A stretch of DNA of 23,140 bases from an uncultured Ruminococcus sp. (GCA_900545285.1 UQYK01000031.1:1-23140), one strand, 5' to 3'. Positions 1 through 7,866 are shown, counted from the first letter of the stretch. Notes: generated by a model not told the origin, from the letters alone. Program-made: numbers and translations.

Positions 1-4
1 CAAC

Positions 5-53
5 TGGCTCACTTTTTTATTAGCGAGGTGGCTCAGTTTTTTATTGACAAAGG
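5..53. repeat. 24-bp direct repeat, possible IS21-type element end
   Basis: Two near-identical units begin at 5 and 29. Each starts TGGCTCA followed by C or G, six T and ATT, so 16 of the first 17 bases agree. The second copy runs into TTGACA, whose complement TGTCAA would be a terminus beginning with TG. Multiple short repeats of this kind at element ends are known for the IS21 family, and the GGTGGCTCA plus T-run pattern is reminiscent of those ends. No transposase is inside the window, so the mobile-element reading is an inference. Confidence 0.4.
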
Positions 54-88
54 CAGGCACATGGTATTTCACGTGTGCCTGCTTTTTT
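53..88 (+). terminator. Intrinsic terminator hairpin
   Basis: A perfect 9-bp stem, GCAGGCACA (53-61) with TGTGCCTGC (74-82), is followed by six T. The T-run lies on the plus side, so it best ends transcription entering from the left of the window. It sits just beyond the stop of the minus-strand PBP gene and may also slow that transcript, although the minus-side U-tract is poor. Confidence 0.7.
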
Positions 89-122
89 GCGGTTAGAAGC
101 CGAATTGTATTTCAACTATACT

Positions 123-1478
123 TTATTCTTGACTTAATGCATTTAACATGGTAGATACCAATTCCGATGTGGACAACTCTCCGGAAGTACGATTTTCGAT
201 AACCACACAAAATGCAATTGGCAGATTGGGATCATCATTGAATCCGACCAGCAGTGAATTTTCAGAAGCACCATTGTCCACCTGTGCTGTACCGCTTTTT
301 ACTCCAACCGGATATCCAATCGAACTGTATCGATCCTGACCATTTTGGCGCATGATTTCTTTCACCTGTGCAGCAATATCAGCAGAAAATACTGCATCAC
401 TATAAGAAGTATCAGCCGTATATTTTGTGCCGCCTGTTACATTGGTGGTGTGATCAATCAAATAGGGATTTGTCATCTTTCCGGTTCCGTTTGCAATTGC
501 ACTTTCCCACATCATCATTTGACACGGACTCGCCATTGCCTCACTTTGTCCCATGCAACTCCACATAGTATCAAAGTCACTGGTATCTGTCAGCTTTGTG
601 GACGCTGTAAATGACTGAATTCCATCAATTTCAATTTTCGTCTTTTTGTCATCATTGACAGCAATTCCTGCTTTGCGATAATCTTCAATCAGACGATCCA
701 GCGGCAAATCCTGTACCAATTGCGCGAAAAAAGGATTGCAGCTATTTTCAAATCCCTGCACCACATTTTCCGTTCCATGTCCGTTTAAATCATGGCATTT
801 GATCTGCTGATTGTACTTGGTTGTATAAATTCCGTTACAAGTATAGGATTTTGCCATAAGGCCATCGTAGCCCAGAATATCCAGTGCAGCAGCAGTTGTA
901 ATCACCTTTTGCGTAGAGCCTGGAACTGTTCCGTAAAATGCCTTACAAATCAGGCTGCCTTCCGGAAGTTCTGCAATATTTGCATAGTTATCCAGAATAT
1001 TGACGCTCGGCTTGCTGACGCAAACAAGAATTTCCCCTGTTTTGTAATTGTATGCAATGGCTGTTCCGTTTTTGCTGCCAAATGCCTGATACACTGCCTG
1101 GTTTGCCTGATGATCCAGTGTTGTATAAATACCGGTTTTTCCATGAGGTGCTGCACCAAAAACCAGACTGTAATTTTGAAGGCTCTCCAAATTCTCGGAT
1201 ACCAGTGTATTTGTCATCTGGCCGCTGTCATCACCAATGAGATTTCCCACGTCCAGGAAATAGTCATTTCCATACATCTCTGCTGTAGCATCTGGGTCAA
1301 ACAAGACCTGTTCATCCCGATCGTACACTTTTCCCAATGTTACATCATCCGAATGAGACATGTAAAAAGAAGATTCCCGTACCACTTTAAAAACTAAAAT
1401 CCCCATCCCCAGAAAAAATACGAGCAGAATCAAAATTGTCAGTCGCTCTCCGCGGCGAATACTTTGAATGCTTTTCAT
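123..1478 (-). CDS. Penicillin-binding protein, transpeptidase (PbpA/class B-like)
   Basis: This is a 451-residue peptidoglycan DD-transpeptidase that would cross-link stem peptides on the outer face of the membrane. One N-terminal membrane anchor spans about residues 12-32. The penicillin-binding motifs are all present in order: SxxK as S188-T-Q-K191, SxN as S246-C-N248, and KSGTAQ starting at K394. The region before the catalytic domain is short, as in actinobacterial PbpA, so it lacks the large PASTA or dimerisation regions of FtsI-type proteins. The start is set by AAAGGTGG upstream and by an ATGA overlap with the stop of the preceding SEDS gene, which implies translational coupling. As last gene of the FHA-SEDS-PBP operon it is the natural partner of that glycosyltransferase. 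Whether it serves elongation, division or sporulation cannot be told from sequence. Confidence 0.93.
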   Translation of the reverse strand: MKSIQSIRRGERLTILILLVFFLGMGILVFKVVRESSFYMSHSDDVTLGKVYDRDEQVLFDPDATAEMYGNDYFLDVGNLIGDDSGQMTNTLVSENLESLQNYSLVFGAAPHGKTGIYTTLDHQANQAVYQAFGSKNGTAIAYNYKTGEILVCVSKPSVNILDNYANIAELPEGSLICKAFYGTVPGSTQKVITTAAALDILGYDGLMAKSYTCNGIYTTKYNQQIKCHDLNGHGTENVVQGFENSCNPFFAQLVQDLPLDRLIEDYRKAGIAVNDDKKTKIEIDGIQSFTASTKLTDTSDFDTMWSCMGQSEAMASPCQMMMWESAIANGTGKMTNPYLIDHTTNVTGGTKYTADTSYSDAVFSADIAAQVKEIMRQNGQDRYSSIGYPVGVKSGTAQVDNGASENSLLVGFNDDPNLPIAFCVVIENRTSGELSTSELVSTMLNALSQE

Positions 1479-2767
1479 GCAGCTGCCACCTTTCTTCTCG
1501 GTTTCTTTTTAGTTTTCTGTTCTAACTTTCGGAATACCGGTGATTGTCCGGCCTTTAACATACCTGCTAAAAATCCGCTTGTAATCATGGAACTGCCGCC
1601 CTGTGAAATAAAGGGAATCGTTACACCAGTAAACGGAATCAAATTACAGGAGCCAAAAATATTCAGTCCCATCTGAACAATCATCACTGCAACAACACCC
1701 AGAATCATTGTCGTATGAAAATAGCTGCGCGGCTTATTGATCATGGGCAGCAGCATCATGCTCATCAAAATCAAAATTGCCAGGAGCGCAACAAGAAATC
1801 CCCATTCTTCACAAATGGTAGAGAAAACAATGTCCGTATCAGAAGCGAAAACACGATATAGTGAACCGCATCCAGGCCCCTTTCCGAACAATCCGCCTTC
1901 TGCAATTGCAATCAGCGCTTTGCACTGTTGATAACCATTGCCCTCCATCTGATTCCAGATATCCACAGACAGACGATCCTGTACATAACCCGGTGCAAAT
2001 CTGATTGCAAGCGCAACCAATGCAGCTCCCAAAACACTGATAACAATAACAGTTTTTTTCGAGAACTTTGCCTTGGGGTAACAAAGCCGGCACACCAGCG
2101 CACAGCCATATGCAGCTGCAAATGTAGGCAATGACCCAAGATCCCGGCACCACCACTGCAATCCGACAATAACAACAAAGGCAGCCGTCAAAATCATCGT
2201 CTCTTTTGAAACATAAAAGAAAAGAACCTTCTTTTTTTCATGCTGTTCCCGAATCGAAGTCGCACAAAGTAAAACAAATACCGGTTTCATAAACTCTGAC
2301 GGCTGAATACTAATCGGACCGATATTGATCCACATGCTTCGCTTTCCGGTCAGAAGCAGGATGCTAAGAATCAACACTCCCAATATGATATACAGTATTT
2401 TTTTCTTCGATTGTACCCACAAGTGATTTCGTGTCAGCAAAAAACCAACCTGACACAGAATCAATGCCAGTATACAAGTGGCATAATGCTTGACAGAAAA
2501 TCCTACGCCGCCAAAGCAAGACTGAAAGATAACACTTATATTAAGAAGCAGCAGCAGCATAAAATCAGAAGTATACGTCATTTGACGATAAAACAAACGC
2601 AGCACAATACTGTATACAATATCCAGCCCCAGCACAGCCACAGTTAATGGCAAGAGATCCTGCACTGCATCGTAATTGCCGCGCAGCAAAATAGCAAGGA
2701 GCATAATGCCATGCGTCAGCAGCACAATCGCAGTACAGCCGCCATAAGACAATCCATTTTTATACAT
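1475..2767 (-). CDS. SEDS-family peptidoglycan glycosyltransferase (FtsW/RodA/SpoVE type)
   Basis: This 430-residue polytopic membrane protein has roughly ten hydrophobic segments. SEDS proteins polymerise lipid II into glycan strands together with a class B PBP. Family signatures seen are QPSEFMKP (about 155-162), RDLGS (208-212), GGLFGKGPG (about 291-299), TDIVFSTICEEWG (311-323) and the C-terminal stretch with IPFTGVTIPF and SQGGSS. D312 in the TDIVF motif corresponds to the catalytic Asp of RodA. An in-frame extension reaches 2827, but AAGGAGGG placed before the ATG at 2767 decides this start. The gene overlaps the FHA gene by 8 bases and the PBP gene by 4. The length is above the ~380-400 typical of RodA. 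FtsW versus RodA versus SpoVE cannot be resolved. Confidence 0.92.
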   Translation of the reverse strand: MYKNGLSYGGCTAIVLLTHGIMLLAILLRGNYDAVQDLLPLTVAVLGLDIVYSIVLRLFYRQMTYTSDFMLLLLLNISVIFQSCFGGVGFSVKHYATCILALILCQVGFLLTRNHLWVQSKKKILYIILGVLILSILLLTGKRSMWINIGPISIQPSEFMKPVFVLLCATSIREQHEKKKVLFFYVSKETMILTAAFVVIVGLQWWCRDLGSLPTFAAAYGCALVCRLCYPKAKFSKKTVIVISVLGAALVALAIRFAPGYVQDRLSVDIWNQMEGNGYQQCKALIAIAEGGLFGKGPGCGSLYRVFASDTDIVFSTICEEWGFLVALLAILILMSMMLLPMINKPRSYFHTTMILGVVAVMIVQMGLNIFGSCNLIPFTGVTIPFISQGGSSMITSGFLAGMLKAGQSPVFRKLEQKTKKKPRRKVAAA

Positions 2768-3221
2768 TTGGTTCCCTCCTTCGCTGCCGAATTCTGACGG
2801 CTTTGTTTCCGAATCGGATTTCATCATTATTTTTCAAATTTACTTGAGAGCGAATCTTTCGGCCGTTTACATAGGTTCCGGATTTGGAGCCTAAATCCAT
2901 CACACTCCAAATTCCATTGGAAACATAGAGAACCGCGTGATATCGGGATACACTCATATCCGCAAAACGAATGTCCGCAGCTCCGTGACGCCCTACCAAA
3001 ATTTCATCCGCTTCCAACGGAATGATAATTCTTCGGGATGCATCATACAATGCCATATGTGCGCTGACCTTGTTCCATCTGAGACGCTCCACCTCTTTTT
3101 CCTGCCGCGCCTTTCCATACATCACCAAAACGCTGATTGCGACAAAGATGACTACAATTGCGCTGGAGATAATCGAAAAAGCCGGCAGTCCCTGTAAGTA
3201 AGAAACAATATTCTCCATCAT
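2760..3221 (-). CDS. Membrane-anchored FHA-domain protein
   Basis: This 153-residue protein has one N-terminal transmembrane helix (about residues 12-35), a charged linker rich in K, R and E, and a forkhead-associated domain. The domain core is clear: GR at 77-78, SRYH at 92-95 and GTYVNG at 115-120. FHA domains bind phosphothreonine peptides, so this is probably a cytoplasmic phospho-reader tethered to the membrane. The ATG at 3221 is chosen because AGGAGGTG lies 9 bases upstream; a GTG at 3233 would overlap that site. It opens the operon with the SEDS and PBP genes. A similar FHA-RodA-PbpA order occurs next to Ser/Thr kinases in actinobacteria, but no kinase gene is visible here. That it regulates the downstream enzymes is inference. 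Confidence 0.9.
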   Translation of the reverse strand: MMENIVSYLQGLPAFSIISSAIVVIFVAISVLVMYGKARQEKEVERLRWNKVSAHMALYDASRRIIIPLEADEILVGRHGAADIRFADMSVSRYHAVLYVSNGIWSVMDLGSKSGTYVNGRKIRSQVNLKNNDEIRFGNKAVRIRQRRREPNV

Positions 3222-3346
3222 GGTTATATACACCTCCTATATGAACTTACTAATACGTATTCCGAATGCAAAAGAGATAAGCCCAAACTTTGCTGTGCAC
3301 ATTTACTTGAAATGAACTTTACCAGAATCGTGCATATGCCTTTATC

Positions 3347-3375
3347 ATCATAATATATTTTTTCCTTTTTTGCAA
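3347..3375 (-). promoter_or_regulatory. Promoter of the FHA-SEDS-PBP operon
   Basis: Read on the minus strand, TTGCAA (3370-3375) and TATGAT (3347-3352) are separated by exactly 17 bases. This gives a 5' leader of about 120 bases before the FHA start, in which I see no strong structure. Between this promoter and the divergent hpf promoter (3376-3489) there is AT-rich DNA with no gene I can support. Confidence 0.75.
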
Positions 3376-3489
3376 GTATTTTCTTTTTGTAAAAAAGAAA
3401 GTGCAGACGCTATTTGCTTTGCGCTTCTTTTGGCTTTCCAAAAAAAATCTTTTGTTTTTGTGATAATTGCATAAAATTCAAAAAAGCAC

Positions 3490-3518
3490 TTGCCAAAAAT
3501 ATAGAAATATGTTATAAT
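3490..3518 (+). promoter_or_regulatory. Promoter of hpf
   Basis: TTGCCA (3490-3495) and a perfect TATAAT (3513-3518) are separated by 17 bases. The transcript would start near 3525, leaving a leader of about 58 bases that ends in a strong AAAGGAGG site before the ATG at 3583. Confidence 0.85.
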
Positions 3519-3582
3519 AACAGAAACAAGCAAATGTCAATCAAATCCGTTTGAGCGGCATCTGCAAAAAGGAGGAATTATC

Positions 3583-4107
3583 ATGAAAATGACAATCACA
3601 GCTAAAAAAATGCAAATCCCACAAAACTTCACAGAATATGCGGAAGAGCGATTGAATTCCAGACTCAACAAATTTTTCGGCGATGAAGCAGAAACAAAAA
3701 TCACCATGGCAAATCACAAAAACTTAATTGTAATTGAATTGACAGTTACTTATAACGATATGATTTACCGTGCAGAACAATCTGCGGTAGATAAAGAAGA
3801 TGCTTTGGATGCATCCATTGATAAGATCATCCGCCAGATTCGCAAAAATAAAACCCGTGTCGAAAAGAAACTGAAGGATACTGCATTCAAAGAAATGTTT
3901 GCAGAACCCATTGCAGAATCCGATCATGAGGTAATCCGTCATAAGAAATTTATTATGCACCCCATGGATTTAGACGAAGCAATTCTGCAAATGGATCTTT
4001 TGGGACATACCTTCTTTATGTTTACCAATGCCAATACTGGTGAGGTAAATGTAGTATACAAACGTGCAGACGGAAAGTATGCTGTTCTAGAGCCGATTTA
4101 CGAATAA
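3583..4107 (+). CDS. hpf: Ribosome hibernation promoting factor, long form
   Basis: This 174-residue protein has the two-part architecture of long HPF. The N-terminal ribosome-binding domain (about 1-100) begins MKMTITAKKMQIP and carries the basic helix with IDKIIRQIRKNKTR. The C-terminal dimerisation domain (about 116-174) begins at VIRHKKF and contains MDLDEAILQMDLLGH and ends near VLEPIYE. Long HPF binds the 30S decoding region and pairs two 70S ribosomes into inactive 100S dimers in slow growth or stress. The start has AAAGGAGG at good spacing. It is a single-gene transcript with its own promoter and a strong terminator. The family call is secure; regulation is not visible beyond a normal housekeeping promoter. 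Confidence 0.95.
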   Translation: MKMTITAKKMQIPQNFTEYAEERLNSRLNKFFGDEAETKITMANHKNLIVIELTVTYNDMIYRAEQSAVDKEDALDASIDKIIRQIRKNKTRVEKKLKDTAFKEMFAEPIAESDHEVIRHKKFIMHPMDLDEAILQMDLLGHTFFMFTNANTGEVNVVYKRADGKYAVLEPIYE

Positions 4108-4152
4108 AATATATTCTGATTCTTTTTCACTTGTTCAATTAGATAAAGGATT

Positions 4153-4183
4153 GCGGATGCTGCCATACAGCATCCGCTTTTTT
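4153..4183 (+). terminator. Terminator of hpf
   Basis: A perfect 10-bp stem, GCGGATGCTG (4153-4162) with CAGCATCCGC (4168-4177), has a 5-base loop and is followed by six T. It lies 45 bases after the hpf stop. On the minus strand it sits beyond the tgt stop but lacks a good U-tract. Confidence 0.92.
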
Positions 4184-4201
4184 ATGCAATAAAAACAATG
4201 C

Positions 4202-5332
4202 TTACAAGCGCTGTGCCAATCGTTCACTATAGTCTTTTCGGAATTGTGCAAATTTCCCTGCGTCCAAAGCCGCACGAATTTTTTCCAGCAGCGTATTATA
4301 AAAATAGAGGTTATGCATTACAGCCAGGCGGCCGCCCAGCTGCTCCTTTGCCTTGAACAAATGCCGCACATAAGCACGAGAATGATTTCTGCAAACCGGA
4401 CAGTCGCACTTGGGATCCAGGGGCTGAGAATCTGTTTCATATGCTGCATTGGTGATATGCAAAATTCCATCCCATGTGAAAATCGTACCATGCCGTGCAT
4501 TTCGGCTGGGCATAACACAGTCAAACATATCTACACCGCGAGCAACACCCTCAATGATATTCGAAGGCGTGCCCACACCCATCAGATATCTGGGCTTATT
4601 CACAGGCATATACGGTTCCACCTGCTCAATGATATGATACATGACTTCGGTCGGCTCTCCAACTGCCAGTCCCCCGATTGCATAACCATCCAACCCAAGT
4701 TGTGCAATCTCCTGCATATGCGATACACGAATCGCATCATATGTGCCGCCCTGATTGATGCCAAACAGCATTTGCTGCGGATTGATGGTTCCTTCCAAAC
4801 TGTTCAGGCGCTGCATTTCCTTTTGACAGCGGATCAGCCAGCGTGTTGTTCTGGCACAGGAATTTTTCACGTATTCCAAGGGCGCCGGATTTTCTACACA
4901 TTCATCAAATGCCATTGCAATGGTGGAGCCGAGATTGGATTGAACCTGCATGCTTTCTTCCGGCCCCATAAAAATTGCTTTGCCATCAATGTGAGATTGA
5001 AAGTATACACCCTCTTCCTTGATCCGCCGCAGCTTTGCCAGAGAAAATACCTGAAACCCACCGCTGTCTGTTAAAATCGGTCTGTGCCAGTTCATAAACT
5101 GATGCAGGCCGCCCATTTGACGCACAATCTTGTCCCCCGGACGAAGATGCAGGTGATAGGTGTTACAAAGCTCTACCTGACATTTCAGGCTTTCCAGATC
5201 AATAGAAGAGATCCCCCCTTTAATAGCGGCAGCGGTTCCCACGTTCATAAAGAACGGAGTCTGAATCGTGCCATGTACGGTTTCGAAAACGCCTCGTCTG
5301 GCGTGTCCTTCGATTTTCTGTAGTGTAAACAT
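4202..5332 (-). CDS. tgt: tRNA-guanine transglycosylase
   Basis: This 376-residue enzyme swaps guanine 34 of GUN-anticodon tRNAs for the queuosine precursor preQ1. The TIM-barrel signatures are present: TDSGGFQVFSL with the acid/base Asp at D89, GINQGG near 191-196, GGLAVGEP, YLMGVGTP, and FDCVMPSRNARHG with the nucleophile D271. Zinc ligands are C309, C311, C314 and H340. The substrate loop reads GINQGG where bacterial enzymes often have GIVQGG, a mild variation. Length is normal for the family. An AAAGGA site lies about 11 bases before the ATG. It follows queA by 76 bases on the same strand, so two consecutive pathway steps are encoded together. The genes that make preQ1 are not in this window. 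Confidence 0.96.
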   Translation of the reverse strand: MFTLQKIEGHARRGVFETVHGTIQTPFFMNVGTAAAIKGGISSIDLESLKCQVELCNTYHLHLRPGDKIVRQMGGLHQFMNWHRPILTDSGGFQVFSLAKLRRIKEEGVYFQSHIDGKAIFMGPEESMQVQSNLGSTIAMAFDECVENPAPLEYVKNSCARTTRWLIRCQKEMQRLNSLEGTINPQQMLFGINQGGTYDAIRVSHMQEIAQLGLDGYAIGGLAVGEPTEVMYHIIEQVEPYMPVNKPRYLMGVGTPSNIIEGVARGVDMFDCVMPSRNARHGTIFTWDGILHITNAAYETDSQPLDPKCDCPVCRNHSRAYVRHLFKAKEQLGGRLAVMHNLYFYNTLLEKIRAALDAGKFAQFRKDYSERLAQRL

Positions 5333-5364
5333 TCGTATAAAATTCCTTTCTGTTTTATCCTTGT

Positions 5365-5394
5365 GTTATAATCAGTGGCATTCCGCAAAGTAAA
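5365..5394 (-). promoter_or_regulatory. Possible internal promoter before tgt
   Basis: On the minus strand TTTACT (5389-5394) and TATAAC (5365-5370) are separated by 18 bases, in the 76-base gap between queA and tgt. The match is only moderate, so tgt may simply be read through from queA. Confidence 0.3.
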
Positions 5395-5408
5395 TTTTTA
5401 CAGCCCAG

Positions 5409-6449
5409 TTACTTTTTCTCCGGCAAAATACACATGGCATCACCAAAGCTGAAGAAACGGTATTTTTCCTGCACAGCGATTTCATAGGCATGCATAGTCT
5501 TTTCATATCCCAGAAATGCAGAGATCAGCATAATCAGTGTGCTTTCTGGCAAGTGGAAGTTTGTAACCAAGCCATCCAGCACTTTGAATGGATAGCCAGG
5601 ATAAATAAAAATATCCGTGTAACCGTCTTCGGCTACCAGTTCTCCATGATGTGCAGTCGCAACTGCTTCCAGCGTGCGGCAGGAAGTCGTGCCGACTGCA
5701 ATGACGCGTCCGCCATTTGCCTTGGTTTCCCGAATCATGTCTACGGTTTCCTGCGGCAAATGGTAGTGTTCACTGTGCATTTGATGCTGTAACACATCAT
5801 CTTCCTTTACCGGACGGAATGTTCCCAGTCCCACATGCAGTGTCACATAAGCTTCATTTACACCCTTCTCTTTCAGCTTTTGCAGCATTTCTTTCGTAAA
5901 ATGCAGCCCGGCTGTAGGCGCTGCCGCAGACCCCAGTTCCTTGGAATAAACGGTCTGGTAACGTTCCTTGTCTTTCAGCTTCTCGTGAATATAGGGCGGC
6001 AGCGGCATTTGTCCGACTTCTTCCAGTGCTGTGTAGAAATTCCCCTTACAGGTAAACTGTACAATCCGATTGCCATCTGGCTTTACTTCTACGATCTCTC
6101 CGATTAAGCGTCCGCCGCCAAAGGAGAACTTTACGCCTACCTTTGCTTTTTTTCCCGGTCGGCAAATGATTTCCCAAAGCTTGTCCCCTTTTTGCTCCAA
6201 AAGCAAAAACTCAATGAATGTTCCGTTTTCCACCTTTTCCCCGTATAATCTGGCAGGCAGAACACGGGAATCATTCATAACCAGCAGATCACCGGGCTGC
6301 AAGATGTCATAGAGATCGTAGAAATGTTTATGCTGAATCTCACCTGTGTTCCGGTCAATTTGCATCAGACGAGAGTGATCTCGCGGCTCGATGGGCGTCT
6401 GCGCAATGAGTTCTTCCGGCAAATCATAATAAAAATCTGACTTTTTCAT
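5409..6449 (-). CDS. queA: S-adenosylmethionine:tRNA ribosyltransferase-isomerase
   Basis: This 346-residue enzyme transfers and isomerises the ribose of S-adenosylmethionine onto preQ1 in tRNA, forming epoxyqueuosine. Family blocks are visible: the N-terminus MKKSDFYYDLPEELIAQTP, SRVLPARL (61-68), PLPPYI (149-154), AAPTAGLHFT (176-185), HVGLGTF (205-211) and VTNFHLPESTL near the C-terminus. The reading frame stays open to 6527, but that extension is atypical, and AGGAG stands upstream of the ATG at 6449, so this start is used. It makes the substrate-modifying partner of Tgt, encoded just downstream. Its promoter must lie in the region that also carries the oppositely oriented lysine promoter; only a weak TATTAT was seen. 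Confidence 0.96.
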   Translation of the reverse strand: MKKSDFYYDLPEELIAQTPIEPRDHSRLMQIDRNTGEIQHKHFYDLYDILQPGDLLVMNDSRVLPARLYGEKVENGTFIEFLLLEQKGDKLWEIICRPGKKAKVGVKFSFGGGRLIGEIVEVKPDGNRIVQFTCKGNFYTALEEVGQMPLPPYIHEKLKDKERYQTVYSKELGSAAAPTAGLHFTKEMLQKLKEKGVNEAYVTLHVGLGTFRPVKEDDVLQHQMHSEHYHLPQETVDMIRETKANGGRVIAVGTTSCRTLEAVATAHHGELVAEDGYTDIFIYPGYPFKVLDGLVTNFHLPESTLIMLISAFLGYEKTMHAYEIAVQEKYRFFSFGDAMCILPEKK

Positions 6450-6478
6450 AAGTATCTCCTGTTTTTCGCAAAATAATA

Positions 6479-6507
6479 TTGACAAATTCCCACAGAAATG
6501 ATATGAT
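6479..6507 (+). promoter_or_regulatory. Promoter of the lysine-riboswitch asd-dapA-dapB operon
   Basis: A perfect TTGACA (6479-6484) and TATGAT (6502-6507) are separated by 17 bases. The predicted start, near 6514, falls at the first base-paired element of the riboswitch. The sequence lies only 30 bases from the divergent queA start, so it also forms part of the queA leader on the other strand. Confidence 0.9.
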
Positions 6508-6511
6508 AGGA

Positions 6512-6686
6512 ATAGGTAGAGGCGCACTCACGAAGAGTAGATTTTGACAGGATGGCCAGTCCGTTTGATGCAGAATCAGAAAGGCGTGCGTGCCGAAGGA
6601 ATTGTATTGGCAACACAGTTTCTGGGCATATCTCCGAAAAGGAGTATGACTGTCATCGTTATGATGGAGTGCTATCGGCGCTACAT
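6512..6686 (+). promoter_or_regulatory. Lysine riboswitch (L box) aptamer
   Basis: Conserved L-box blocks appear in the right order: GGTAGAGGCGC (6515-6525), AAGAGTA (6533-6539), AAAGGCGTGCG then GCCGAAGG (about 6580-6599), CTGGGCATATCTCC (6622-6635), GACTGTCA (6648-6655) and GGAGTGCTATC (6666-6676). P1 can form between GGTAG (6515-6519) and CTATC (6672-6676). The RNA begins directly at a strong promoter and precedes three lysine-pathway genes. By family knowledge, bound lysine stabilises P1 and favours the terminator downstream, shutting off the operon. Alternative pairing consistent with this is visible: 6674-6680 can pair with 6730-6736. No gene lies in the roughly 340 bases between queA and asd. 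Confidence 0.93.
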
Positions 6687-6731
6687 GCATTCGTGTGTAC
6701 GTCATTCTATTCTATTATATCGCATGAGCCG

Positions 6732-6752
6732 CCGGTTTTCAACCGGTTTTTT
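6732..6752 (+). terminator. Riboswitch-controlled attenuator terminator
   Basis: The stem CCGGTT (6732-6737) with AACCGG (6741-6746) has a 3-base loop and is followed by six T, 34 bases before the asd start. Its 5' arm overlaps the segment that can pair with the P1 3' side of the lysine aptamer, as expected of a transcriptional off-switch. Confidence 0.85.
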
Positions 6753-6786
6753 CATATTTTTAAGATTTTTTTGGAGGAATGACGAA

Positions 6787-7866
6787 ATGAAACAGTATCA
6801 GGTCGGCATCATCGGCGCAACTGGTATGGTTGGCCAGCGGTTTGCAACACTTTTAGAGAACCATCCTTGGTTCCACGTAGCTGCATTGGCAGCTTCTCCC
6901 CGGTCTGCCGGAAAAACCTATCAGGACGCAGTTGGCAGCCGCTGGGCTATGCAGAAGCCTATGCCGGAATCTATGAAAGATATGGTTCTGTTCGATGCAA
7001 CCGCAGATGTAGAAAAAATCGCAGGTATGGTGGATTTTGTATTCTGCGCAGTTGATATGAAAAAGGACGAAATCCGTGCACTGGAAGAGCGCTATGCCAA
7101 GGCAGAATGCCCGGTTGTTTCCAACAACTCTGCACATCGCTTTACACCGGATGTTCCTATGGTAGTACCGGAAGTAAATCCGGAGCACATTGAAATTATC
7201 GAAAGTCAGCGGAAGCGCCTGGGAACAAAGCGCGGATTTATTGCAGTAAAGTCAAACTGCTCCATCCAGAGCTATGTTCCGGCACTCTCTCCGCTTCGCA
7301 AATATGGCATCAAAAACGTTTTGGCCTGCACTTATCAGGCAATTTCCGGCGCCGGCAAGACCTTTGAACGCTGGCCGGAAATTCTGGATAATATTGTCCC
7401 CTACATCGGCGGTGAAGAAGAAAAATCTGAAAAAGAACCGCTGAAGGTATGGGGCAAGATTGAAAACGGCCAGATCGTCAGCGCTGACAGCCCGCTGATC
7501 ACAACCCAGTGTCTGCGTGTCCCGGTTTCTGATGGTCATACTGCTGCTGTATTTGTTTCCTTTGAGCAGAAGCCGTCAAAGGATGAGATTCTGAAAATCT
7601 GGGAAGACTTCAAGGGTGTTCCGCAGGAACTGGATCTGCCTTCTGCACCAAAGCAGTTCATCCACTATTTCCAGGAAGACGATCGTCCGCAGGCAAAGCT
7701 GGACCGCAACATCGAAGGCGGTATGGCTGTTTCTGTAGGCCGTCTGCGGGAAGACACCATGTTTGATTACAAGTTTGTCTGCCTGTCTCACAATACCCTG
7801 CGCGGCGCAGCTGGCGGCGGTGTTCTCCTGGCTGAATTGCTGGCAGCAAAGGGCTATCTGGACTAA
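6787..7866 (+). CDS. asd: Aspartate-semialdehyde dehydrogenase
   Basis: This 359-residue NADPH-dependent enzyme reduces aspartyl phosphate to aspartate semialdehyde, the branch point toward lysine/diaminopimelate and threonine/methionine. It has the dinucleotide motif GIIGATGMVGQRF near the N-terminus, the catalytic cysteine C158 in KSNCSIQ, and VSDGHTA with H251. The length and the sequence style (SNCS rather than the longer E. coli arrangement) suggest the archaeal/fungal-like Asd branch that many Firmicutes use. The frame is open back to 6544, across the riboswitch, but GGAGG at 6773-6777 sets the ATG at 6787. It is the first gene after the lysine riboswitch and terminator, so it should be repressed by lysine. 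Confidence 0.96.
   Translation: MKQYQVGIIGATGMVGQRFATLLENHPWFHVAALAASPRSAGKTYQDAVGSRWAMQKPMPESMKDMVLFDATADVEKIAGMVDFVFCAVDMKKDEIRALEERYAKAECPVVSNNSAHRFTPDVPMVVPEVNPEHIEIIESQRKRLGTKRGFIAVKSNCSIQSYVPALSPLRKYGIKNVLACTYQAISGAGKTFERWPEILDNIVPYIGGEEEKSEKEPLKVWGKIENGQIVSADSPLITTQCLRVPVSDGHTAAVFVSFEQKPSKDEILKIWEDFKGVPQELDLPSAPKQFIHYFQEDDRPQAKLDRNIEGGMAVSVGRLREDTMFDYKFVCLSHNTLRGAAGGGVLLAELLAAKGYLD

Noticed and set aside
792..1397. 201-residue plus-strand frame opposite the PBP gene
   Set aside because: It is a shadow of a gene with all transpeptidase motifs. It has cysteine-rich, low-complexity composition and no ribosome site.
3348..3533. 61-residue frame between the divergent FHA and hpf genes
   Set aside because: It covers both promoters and is AT-rich, with Phe/Lys-heavy composition and no clear ribosome site.
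6544..6786. N-terminal extension of asd by 81 codons
   Set aside because: This stretch is the lysine riboswitch and its terminator; the true start follows GGAGG at 6773.
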